A DNA stretch of 64,000 bases from Rhizobium sp. 16-449-1b. GTDB taxonomy: Bacteria > Pseudomonadota > Alphaproteobacteria > Rhizobiales > Rhizobiaceae. The notes beneath the pieces were generated by a model, which worked only from the letters and a program-made list of their open reading frames with translations, was not told the origin of the DNA and did no database searches. Shown here in pieces: positions 1-6,881 of this stretch. The stretch spans positions 806,001 to 870,000 of the forward strand of contig NZ_JAGHMH010000028.1 of assembly GCF_017741935.1 (NCBI RefSeq), in the 5' to 3' direction. Position numbers and translations under genes: made by a program. The first letter of the stretch is position 1; every line of letters starts with the position of its first letter.

Positions 1-156
1 GCGGACAAGAACATTCCACCAGCCACACTGAAGTGGATGGCAGATCGCGCGAGATCCAAGAAGACCGTAGCGGTTCCAGGCGCGTCACATGTAGTCATGA
101 TTTCGCATCCCGGCGAGGTCACCAAAATGATCGAGCAGGCTGCCTCCGGAAACTGA
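1..156 (+). CDS. Alpha/beta hydrolase, C-terminal fragment (partial)
   Basis: The gene runs in from the left edge. Frame 1 stays open for 51 codons and stops with TGA at 154-156. The tail contains ATLKWMADRA and PGASHVVMISHPGEV. A Gly-Ala-Ser-His step after a beta strand, followed by a helix ending in an amphipathic tail, is how alpha/beta hydrolases present their catalytic His, here probably the one in GASH. The nucleophile and the acid lie outside the window, so substrate cannot be judged. This assignment is inferred from the short tail only. Confidence 0.6.
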   Translation, partial: ADKNIPPATLKWMADRARSKKTVAVPGASHVVMISHPGEVTKMIEQAASGN

Positions 157-189
157 TTATGCTCGCCGGGGGCCGTTGACCAGCCTCCG

Positions 190-226
190 GCGTCCACAAC
201 CATCCCTAGCCAAGAGCGTCTAAAAC
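190..226. promoter_or_regulatory. Two direct half-site-like repeats upstream of the first FixJ-like gene
   Basis: GCGTCCACAAC (190-200) and GCGTCTAAAAC (216-226) lie 26 bp apart, about 90-125 bp before the regulator start at 314. They resemble one arm plus spacer of the palindromes at 24977-24994 and 39436-39453 read on the other strand (GCGTCCAAAAC and GCGTTCAAAAC). Function is inferred only from this likeness. Confidence 0.25.
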
Positions 227-313
227 GTTCGTATAGGTAGGGACCGAACCCGACAGTGATATGATTGGGTGAGCCTGCACTCACTCGTTATAAAAAGCAG
301 CCAGGAGCGAGAC

Positions 314-964
314 GTGCAACTGATGGACCGACATGACGTTTTGGACCTCCCAATGGTCTCCATCGTGGACGACGACGTCGCTCTGAGGCTCTCTCTCGTA
401 GATTTGTTCGAGTCGTTGGAGATGTCCGCCGCACCGTATGAAAGCGGCGACGACTTTCTGATGCGTGCCGATCTTGGCAAGGCAGGCTGCATACTACTTG
501 ATATCCACATGCCCGGCATCAACGGCCTAGAGCTGCAAAAGCAGCTTGCTGACACGAGGAGCATGCTTCCTATCGTTTTCATGACTGCAAACGCTACCGT
601 GTCAATGAGCGTGCAAGCGATGAAACGGGGTGCATCTGACTTTCTGCTCAAGCCGCTCGATAGCGAGCAGTTGGTCGAAGCGATCGGACGTGCGATCCGC
701 TTGAATGCAGATCGGCGCGCACTAGCCTCGCAGCGAGAGAGCACCATGGCATCGGTTCAACGATTGACGCCGCGCGAGCGGGAGGTCATGACGCACGTGG
801 TTAAAGGGTGGCTCAACAAGCAGATCGCTCAAGAACTATCCGTTAGCGAGATGATGATTAAGATCCACCGCAGTCGCATGATGAAGAAAATGCAAGTCGG
901 TTCTCTTGCCGAGCTGGTCAAGAAGCTAGATTTGGCATCAAAGGAATTCGATTTTTATCAATAG
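314..964 (+). CDS. FixJ-family response regulator (receiver + LuxR-type HTH)
   Basis: A 216-residue two-component transcription regulator. The receiver has the acidic pocket VDDD, the phosphoacceptor Asp in LLDIHMPG, the Thr of FMTANA and the Lys of LLKPLD, so phosphorylation should work. The C-terminal LuxR-type HTH begins LTPREREVM and continues NKQIAQELSVSEMMIKIHR. The GTG at 314 is preferred because AGGAG lies six bases upstream; an in-frame GTG at 269 has no visible ribosome site. A single-domain receiver follows 59 bp later, the same arrangement as at 21063/20623, but no kinase is adjacent here. The recognition helix reads IKIHR where classical FixJ has VEVHR, so its DNA target probably differs from that of FixJ. 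Confidence 0.85.
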   Translation: MQLMDRHDVLDLPMVSIVDDDVALRLSLVDLFESLEMSAAPYESGDDFLMRADLGKAGCILLDIHMPGINGLELQKQLADTRSMLPIVFMTANATVSMSVQAMKRGASDFLLKPLDSEQLVEAIGRAIRLNADRRALASQRESTMASVQRLTPREREVMTHVVKGWLNKQIAQELSVSEMMIKIHRSRMMKKMQVGSLAELVKKLDLASKEFDFYQ

Positions 965-1023
965 GTTGACTGCCGCGCTGGTCGGGACAGCCAAGGTCAA
1001 ACAGAAAGAGTTCGCCTAAGCCC

Positions 1024-1398
1024 ATGCCAGCCGTGAAAGACATAACGATAGCAATTATCGATGACGATCAACACCTTCGGGAGTCCCTGCAGGACCTCCT
1101 CGAGACCGAAGGAGTGGAAAGTCGGCTTTATGGATCGGCAGAGGAATTCCTGGATCGCATAGGCTACGATGGCGTCGACTGTATCCTCGCGGATGTCCGG
1201 ATGACGGGGATGTCCGGGATCGAGCTCCTTCGGATCTTGCGAACCAAACAAGGGTGCCCGCCAGTATTGATCATGACTTCCTATGCCGATGATGGCATGC
1301 GCGCGACCGCCTTACGTGCGGGCGCGCAGACTTTTCTCGCAAAGCCGATCGATAGCCGTCATCTTATCGACAGCATTCGACGGGCTACTAACGATTGA
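1024..1398 (+). CDS. Single-domain response regulator (receiver only)
   Basis: A 124-residue stand-alone CheY-like receiver. The conserved residues are all present: IIDDDQ, the Asp in ILADVRM, Thr in IMTSYADD and Lys in FLAKPID. There is no output domain, so it probably works by protein contact or as a phosphate sink. It sits 59 bp after the FixJ-like gene and is probably co-transcribed with it. It is clearly paralogous to the receiver at 20623-20994 (shared YGSAEEFL and the C-[IV]-LAD pattern), which also accompanies a FixJ-like gene. Its last 11 bases overlap the 3' end of a convergent gene. Confidence 0.85.
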   Translation: MPAVKDITIAIIDDDQHLRESLQDLLETEGVESRLYGSAEEFLDRIGYDGVDCILADVRMTGMSGIELLRILRTKQGCPPVLIMTSYADDGMRATALRAGAQTFLAKPIDSRHLIDSIRRATND

Positions 1399-1642
1399 GC
1401 CAGTCGACCACAGGCATTAGGTCGCTGTTGCCAGCGCCGGCCGAGCGAGTTTCCTCTCCGAGCTCGAGAACGAGGTGGTCCTTTCCCGATTTCGCCAAGG
1501 CAGCCTTGACGTCCTCGAAGTCAGCTTCGGTCTCGACCATCACCAAGTATCCTTCGTCTGACACCACCGTGCCGAACTGGAGTAGAGCGTACTTCGCGTC
1601 GAAGAGCTCGCCGTCAGGCACATAAGTCAAAAACTTCGGCAC
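1388..1642 (-). CDS. Small conserved-looking hypothetical protein
   Basis: An 84-residue acidic protein that starts MPKFLTYVPDGELFDAKY. It starts at GTG 1642, with GGGAG a few bases upstream. The alternation of short hydrophobic strands (ALLQFGTVV, GYLVMVE, HLVLEL) and one acidic helix suggests a small alpha/beta fold. No cysteine or metal motif is seen. I do not recognise the family. It is convergent with, and overlaps by 11 bp, the receiver gene. Coding is supported by the start signals and a codon pattern that looks like its neighbours. Confidence 0.5.
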   Translation of the reverse strand: MPKFLTYVPDGELFDAKYALLQFGTVVSDEGYLVMVETEADFEDVKAALAKSGKDHLVLELGEETRSAGAGNSDLMPVVDWLNR

Positions 1643-1747
1643 GACATTCTCCCGTTTACCTCGTCCCGCCTAAACCTTGGTTTGGGAAGTGCTGGTGGGG
1701 ACGCGGTGGTAGCTTCCTTCCTGTGTAATCAACCGCAGGAGACGAAA

Positions 1748-2185
1748 ATGCAAGCGCTCAAATACGCCATTTACGCCATGGTGGCGTTCAACGTGCTACT
1801 AGCAGGATGGCTTTCGGTCTATATGCTTTACGACCCGGAAGGCTGGTACTACTTCGTACCCGGAGTGACCGACACCGGGTTCTATAACCAGCACTTCATC
1901 CGCGACATCGGCATCATTCAAGGCTTCATCGCGCTGGCCTTTGCTATCGGCGCCTTCAAAGCGGAAAGACGGGTCGAACTGTGGGCGGCTGCCACGCTTT
2001 GGCTTATCGCGCACGGGGTCTTTCATCTCTGGGAGGTGGCGATCGGGATTTGCTCGTCATCGGTCATCGTACGCGATTTTCCGGCGGTCAGCCTTCCTGC
2101 ACTCTTCGGGATCGCCGCGACTTTGTGGGCGATATCCCAGGCGAAAGGCAGGGCAGGGTCGCAAAAAGCAGCGGCGATGATCTAA
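1748..2185 (+). CDS. Small integral membrane protein, four predicted helices
   Basis: A 145-residue membrane protein. Four hydrophobic stretches can be seen: residues about 5-25 (YAIYAMVAFNVLLAGWLSV), 55-72 (IIQGFIALAFAIGAF), 79-98 (LWAAATLWLIAHGVFHLW) and 115-135. An aromatic-rich loop (PEGWYYFVPGV) separates helices 1 and 2. The ATG at 1748 is chosen because AGGAG is placed correctly upstream; an in-frame extension back to 1682 would add a hydrophilic leader with no ribosome site. The function is unknown. It is convergent with the reductase gene at 2249, with a strong hairpin between the two. Confidence 0.65.
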   Translation: MQALKYAIYAMVAFNVLLAGWLSVYMLYDPEGWYYFVPGVTDTGFYNQHFIRDIGIIQGFIALAFAIGAFKAERRVELWAAATLWLIAHGVFHLWEVAIGICSSSVIVRDFPAVSLPALFGIAATLWAISQAKGRAGSQKAAAMI

Positions 2186-2198
2186 AGGAACGTGACGG

Positions 2199-2240
2199 TT
2201 TGGCCAGACGCCGTCGTTCGAAGCGGCGGCTCTGGCCAGA
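2199..2240. terminator. Bidirectional terminator-like hairpin
   Basis: TGGCCAGACGCCG (2201-2213) pairs with CGGCGGCTCTGGCCA (2224-2238) apart from a one-base bulge and a mismatch, around a short loop. It lies between two convergent genes that end at 2185 and 2249, so it can end transcription from both sides. Confidence 0.6.
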
Positions 2241-2248
2241 TTCGCTCA

Positions 2249-3004
2249 TCAGGCGGAAACCGTGTTTGAGAGCCAATCATGAAACGACTGCTTGCCAGAT
2301 ATAGCCTTCGCCGCAGGTACTAGGCTTTCCGGAGCGAGATTGACGCCGAAGTAGGCGACGTCTGGATCGGTTGCAACAGGACGAGCATCTTCGGTTGCTG
2401 TGAGCAATTCGCGCGCGATCTCAAGCAGATTCAGAGGCTCCGGCCCGCCAATTTCCTGGACCGAATTGATGGGCTTGCCGCTCGCGTGCTTTGCCACAAT
2501 CGTCGCGGCCTCGTCCGCGGAAATCGGTTGCAGGCGCACGTTCGCGACGCGAATTGATCCCTCGACTGCCGGCGATGAATTCACGATCCCGCCGAAAAAT
2601 TCGAAGAACTGCGTTGAGCGTACGATCGTATAGGGAACACTCGACGCGCGGATGAGGTTCTCCTGCACCAGCTTCGCACGGAAGTAGTCGTTCTCCACCA
2701 GGCGCTCTGCGCCGACGACCGACAGAGCGAGATAATGTGGAACGCCGGCGCGTTTGGCCGCACTCAGGAGATTTTTACCCGCCTGCTTGAAAAAGGAGAG
2801 GGCGTCTCCCTCTCCAAAAGACCCGGAATTCGTGACGTCAATCACTGCGTCGGCACCCTCGAACGCGGTATCGAGACCAACTCCTTTGATGGCGTCGACC
2901 CCGGTCTTGCTCGATGCTTCCACCACGCTGTGCCCAGAACTCCCGAGCGCGCGAACAATCTTCGATCCCATCATCCCGCTCGCGCCGACTACGACTATTC
3001 TCAT
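2249..3004 (-). CDS. NmrA-like / atypical SDR NAD(P)H-binding protein
   Basis: A 251-residue Rossmann-fold protein. It begins MRIVVVGASGMMGSKIVRAL, whose GASGMMG is the nucleotide-binding GxxGxxG of atypical short-chain dehydrogenases (NmrA, ISOQR and QOR2-like). No Tyr-x-x-x-Lys catalytic pair is evident, as in redox sensors or quinone reductases of this group. The ATG at 3004 has GGAG six bases upstream; an ATG four codons earlier is less well placed. It is paralogous to the protein at 12521-13282 (shared LSVVG[AT]ERL, YFRAKL.QE.LI and STQFFEF). A quinone or redox role fits the rest of the window but is inference. Confidence 0.8.
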   Translation of the reverse strand: MRIVVVGASGMMGSKIVRALGSSGHSVVEASSKTGVDAIKGVGLDTAFEGADAVIDVTNSGSFGEGDALSFFKQAGKNLLSAAKRAGVPHYLALSVVGAERLVENDYFRAKLVQENLIRASSVPYTIVRSTQFFEFFGGIVNSSPAVEGSIRVANVRLQPISADEAATIVAKHASGKPINSVQEIGGPEPLNLLEIARELLTATEDARPVATDPDVAYFGVNLAPESLVPAAKAISGKQSFHDWLSNTVSA

Positions 3005-3537
3005 GACATACTCCATCAGCCTCTAAGGCCCACAATTCTAGGCTTTCAGCCAGTTAGGTCGACCAAACGAAGTGTTGGCTTGACCGACCATGTCTTCGAG
3101 AGAAGTGCTTCTGGGGCCTGTACAATGCAAACGAAAGGTTGGGATGTCAGCCCGGCGATCAATTGATACCTGATCCGAAATGAGCCGTGTTAACCGGACA
3201 TGATGGAGATGATGAACGCGGGGATTTTTCCGGTTTCGTCCCGTGGCCAACGAAGTGGCAGACGAGCGTCCCACCCATCCAGCTCATACAACGCGGCCGA
3301 AGCGGGTGGCGCAATCGGGGGCGGGGTCATCCGCTTCGGTCCAATTATGTTATGTCGGGCATTGCATCCTAAACGAAGGTTTATGGTCTGTTCGGGGTAA
3401 ACCATGGTATAAGAGCGCCGGGATCGCAAAGGACGGCCAAGCCTATCTAACTCTTGGGAGGTGCCTGGTATCCGACCGTGGATATCGGACCATTGTCCTG
3501 GCCCACATTGGATTTTTCGACTTAACTGAGGCAGACC
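3005..3537. other. Divergent intergenic region, no gene seen
   Basis: This 533-bp gap separates the reductase gene (minus) from the FixJ-like gene (plus). No frame looks coding. It contains GGTTTA...TAAACC around 3380-3406, a TATAAG that could be a -10 element near 3409, and the weak palindrome TATCC-N6-GGATA (3469-3484) about 54 bp before the FixJ-like start. The GAGG before 3538 is the ribosome site. Confidence 0.4.
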
Positions 3538-4182
3538 ATGCACAACGTACAAGTCAAAGCGGAAGCGTTCGCCGAGCCGATCGTCTACGTGGTTGACGAC
3601 GATGAAGAAATGCGCGGCGCACTCCTCGATCTCTTCATGGTGACGAAGAAGAGAGCAACGGCCTTTCCAAATGGTGTCGAGTTCCTGGAGACGGCAGACA
3701 CAAACGCACCGGGTTGCGTGGTCGTCGATCTTCGCATGCCAGGCGGTACGGGACTTGATCTACAGAAGAAGCTCATTTCCATCGGCAGCAAAATGCCGAT
3801 AATCTTCCTCACAGCCTATGCGGACATCCCCACCAGCGTGAGGGCCATGAAGGCTGGGGCCACGGATTTCATCACGAAGCCTTTCATCAACCAAGACCTC
3901 TTAGAGGCTGTCGATCACGCCATTCAGCTCGACTCTGAACGTCGGAAGAGTGAAGCTGAATCGGATCGCATTCGAGCGTTGGCAGCAACACTCACGCCAC
4001 GTGAGAAGGAAGTGATGTGGCAGGTCGTGAGCGGCTTGATGAACAAGCAGGTCGCCTATGAGCTGGGGATCAGCGAGATGACGGTGAAGTTGCACCGGAT
4101 GAGCGTCATGCGGAAGATGGAAAGCCGGTCGCTCGCCGATCTGGTTCGAAAGGCTGAGCAGCTCGAGAAGCGTGACAGTTGA
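3538..4182 (+). CDS. FixJ-family response regulator, orphan
   Basis: A 214-residue response regulator. The receiver (residues about 15-130) keeps all functional residues: VVDDDEE, the Asp in VVVDLRMPG, Thr in FLTAYAD and Lys in ITKPF. The LuxR-type HTH starts LTPREKEVMWQVV and continues NKQVAYELGISEMTVKLHR. GAGG lies six bases before the ATG. No kinase is adjacent; the nearest in the window is at 21.8 kb. It is a paralogue of the proteins at 314 and 21063 and shares their unusual VK[IL]HR recognition segment. The MscS channel gene downstream starts 162 bp later and could be a target, which is inference. Confidence 0.88.
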   Translation: MHNVQVKAEAFAEPIVYVVDDDEEMRGALLDLFMVTKKRATAFPNGVEFLETADTNAPGCVVVDLRMPGGTGLDLQKKLISIGSKMPIIFLTAYADIPTSVRAMKAGATDFITKPFINQDLLEAVDHAIQLDSERRKSEAESDRIRALAATLTPREKEVMWQVVSGLMNKQVAYELGISEMTVKLHRMSVMRKMESRSLADLVRKAEQLEKRDS

Positions 4183-4344
4183 CAACTACGACGTTTGGTA
4201 GCCGGAGCTGGCATTTAAAGCAGCTTCGCGCCTCAGGTGCGGCCATTTCTCTTAGAGGCCCGCCCTCGGCATAGTCGATGTGCCGTCGAACATTTCCCAA
4301 AAGATCCAAGGATTAAACCTGCTCGTCATGCGGAGGATTGAGGC

Positions 4345-6525
4345 ATGTTGTGGCCCCGTGCGCGATTTGTCTGTCTGAGCCTACCTATTCTTCTGGTCAC
4401 GTTGATCTTTGGCGCGGGCGCTAACTTGTGCTTTGCGGTGGAGGTGCCCATCTCGGAACTCACTCAGGAAAAAATTGACCAACTCGGCAAACTCTTGAAT
4501 GACGCCGACGTTCGAGATGCCCTATCGGCTCAGGGTCAACGGGTTCCAACTGACGAAGCAATGGCGGGTGTACCCACTATTGGGTTCACGGAATGGCTTG
4601 ATGCCGTACGGGATCATCTCGCGTCCGCTATTGTGGCGGTGCCGCTGATACCGAGCGAGTTTGAAAAGACTCGGAATACGCCGGCCTCAGAGTTGAACCA
4701 ACGACCGATCACCGTTCTTGCGGTCTTCCTGTTGCTTGTGGCTATCGCTCGAGCGTTTGAGTTCTTTTTCGAGGGAACGGCGCGGCGCATCGAAGCGCAC
4801 AGGGTGAAACACCCATCGCACCACAGGGCATATGGCTTCCATGTTTTGGGCCGCCATTTTTTTGCGAAGTTCGCTCCACTTGTGGTTTTCGGCGTCGTAG
4901 GTCTGGGGCTGTTCCTGGCGATCGGCTTGCCGGGCGTCTCTACGGAGGTCGCAATACCGAGTTTCTTTGGACTGCTCGCTGGGCGCTTCCTGATCCGTAT
5001 CGCCACGGTCCTATTAACCGCTCATCCCAACGCCAGTGATGACGGTATCACGCGGTTGATCCCAGTTTCAGAAGATGCCGCCCGATTTTGGCGCAGCCGC
5101 ATATCCCTATTCGTTTCGATCGCGATTTTGGGCTGGGCCGCTAACGGCATCTTGCTCGAAATCGGCTTTCTGCCCATGGCACGGGATGCCGTTCTCTATT
5201 CGCTGGGCCTATCGCTGCTCATGCTCGCGATCGAGGCGTTATGGCATCGTCCTCGGGCTGCCGATCATCACCCACACCACGGTGCACTCGATTGGCTGAC
5301 TGTGTTCTTGCTCTGCCTGATTTGGGTCTTGTGGGTTGGCGACGCAATTTTCCTGATGTGGGCCTGCGCCTACGTCATACTCATTCCGGTCGGACTAAAG
5401 ACCCTCACTGCTTCCATTCATAGCGCATTTCTACGTTCTGGCCACGCGGCAGTGGACCGTGGTCCAGTGCTTGAGGTTATAGTCGAACGAGCGGCCAGAG
5501 CCACGTTCATCGCGGTCGCCGCTCTGTGGCTGGCGTCTGTAATGCGCGCCCATTCAACGGCAATGTTCGAGGATGAGACAGCGAGCGGAATATTAAGGGG
5601 GGTGCTCGGCGGTATCGTCATACTGCTCGTCGCCGACATCGTCTGGCAGATTACAAAAGCGGTCATCGAGCATCGGCTCGAAGTCGCGCGAGGCGTCGGA
5701 GGAGATGAAGCAGAAACGGCGAAGCACGGTCGTCTGCTTACGCTGCTACCCATCCTCAAGAACTTCCTCGCGGTGTTGATAGCGGTCATGGCCATTCTGA
5801 CGGTGTTGTCGGGCCTGGGCGTGGCCATCGGCCCCCTGATCGCAGGTGCCGGCATCTTCGGCGTCGCGATTGGTTTCGGCTCGCAGACACTGGTGAAGGA
5901 CGTCATCAGCGGCGTTTTCTTTATGATGGACGATGCCTTTCGCGTCGGCGAATACATCCAGAGCGGTAGCTACAAGGGGACGGTTGAGTCCTTCAGTATC
6001 CGCTCGGTTCGGCTCAGGCACCATCGAGGCCCAGTCTATACGGTGCCATTTGGTGAGCTTGGCGCCGTTGAGAATCTGTCGCGCGACTGGGCGATCGACA
6101 AGTTCAGGATTGCGGTCGCATTCAATACCGACCTCATAAAAGTGAAAAGGCTTGTGAAGGGCATTGGTGCAGCTCTGCTAGAGGACCCCGAGCTGGGTCC
6201 GCAGATCATCGAGACCGTGAAGCTGAAGGGCCTCGAAGAGTTCGGAGACTACGGAATTACCATCAGCTTCTCTATGAAAACGAAGCCAGGACAGCAATCG
6301 AGCATCCGGCGCCGCGCTCAGGCAATGATCCGCGAGATCTTTGGTCAGAATGGCATCGAATTCGCCTCGCCGACGGTACAAGTCGCGCAGGAGGACCGAA
6401 AAGCAGGGGTGGAAGCCGGGTTAAACCTAGATGCCGACGCGACAGCGTTGGCTGCCGGAGCGCATGCAGCGAGCAAGGCCATCGCACGGCAGAAAATCAG
6501 CGATAACGGAACTAAGCGCGGCTGA
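4345..6525 (+). CDS. Large MscS-family mechanosensitive channel
   Basis: A 726-residue inner-membrane channel. Residues 1-31 form a signal peptide (LPILLVTLIFGAGANLCFA), followed by a periplasmic stretch to about residue 110. Many transmembrane helices follow. The MscS core is at about residues 480-600: the pore helix is rich in Gly and Ala (IAGAGIFGVAIGFGSQTLVK), then the beta domain has FRVGEYIQSG and VPFGELGAVENLSRDW. A soluble alpha/beta C-terminus follows. At more than twice the length of MscS it belongs to the YbdG/YjeP/MscM-like class, which open under membrane tension and protect against osmotic downshock. The ATG at 4345 is preceded by GAGG. Confidence 0.88.
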   Translation: MLWPRARFVCLSLPILLVTLIFGAGANLCFAVEVPISELTQEKIDQLGKLLNDADVRDALSAQGQRVPTDEAMAGVPTIGFTEWLDAVRDHLASAIVAVPLIPSEFEKTRNTPASELNQRPITVLAVFLLLVAIARAFEFFFEGTARRIEAHRVKHPSHHRAYGFHVLGRHFFAKFAPLVVFGVVGLGLFLAIGLPGVSTEVAIPSFFGLLAGRFLIRIATVLLTAHPNASDDGITRLIPVSEDAARFWRSRISLFVSIAILGWAANGILLEIGFLPMARDAVLYSLGLSLLMLAIEALWHRPRAADHHPHHGALDWLTVFLLCLIWVLWVGDAIFLMWACAYVILIPVGLKTLTASIHSAFLRSGHAAVDRGPVLEVIVERAARATFIAVAALWLASVMRAHSTAMFEDETASGILRGVLGGIVILLVADIVWQITKAVIEHRLEVARGVGGDEAETAKHGRLLTLLPILKNFLAVLIAVMAILTVLSGLGVAIGPLIAGAGIFGVAIGFGSQTLVKDVISGVFFMMDDAFRVGEYIQSGSYKGTVESFSIRSVRLRHHRGPVYTVPFGELGAVENLSRDWAIDKFRIAVAFNTDLIKVKRLVKGIGAALLEDPELGPQIIETVKLKGLEEFGDYGITISFSMKTKPGQQSSIRRRAQAMIREIFGQNGIEFASPTVQVAQEDRKAGVEAGLNLDADATALAAGAHAASKAIARQKISDNGTKRG

Positions 6526-6881
6526 GCGGCTGCTTTGGCGCTTTTCCGTGGATGCCACCATAGCGTGATTATTCCAATCCAGATGGGCGGCGAGCTCGTG
6601 CCCTCAAAAGACGGGCCGAGCGGCTGCTGGAAGCGCATCTACAGCTCTCCATCCACGATTTCTTGCCCGCGAAAACTCATATAAATCTGCTAAAAACAGA
6701 TTAAAATATTGATGCAAATCAATAATTTATGTTTCCCATCGGGCACGAAGCCGCCGGGAATTTGGCTGCGGTCGAACATTCCTAATTTACCGTCTTGCGA
6801 TTGACACACGAACCAGCGAAACATCCGCGCGAACTAAATTTCGTTTTTTAAAAACAACTTTATAGCGACGAGGTAGGCGGC
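6526..6881. other. AT-rich promoter region upstream of the autotransporter
   Basis: A 356-bp region without a gene. Its central part is much richer in A and T than the surroundings. It holds the inverted repeat AATCTG-N7-CAGATT (6684-6702), a perfect FixK/FNR box (6709-6722), a TTGACA at about 6802, and the near-palindrome GTTTTTTAAAAAC (6843-6855) just before the ribosome site. Confidence 0.5.
6709..6722. promoter_or_regulatory. FixK/FNR-type box
   Basis: TTGATGCAAATCAA is a perfect match to the TTGAT-N4-ATCAA consensus of the FNR/FixK/Anr family. It is centred about 167 bp before the GTG of the autotransporter gene and sits in an AT-rich stretch. Expression under low oxygen is inferred from the consensus; no FixK gene is in the window. 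Confidence 0.55.
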
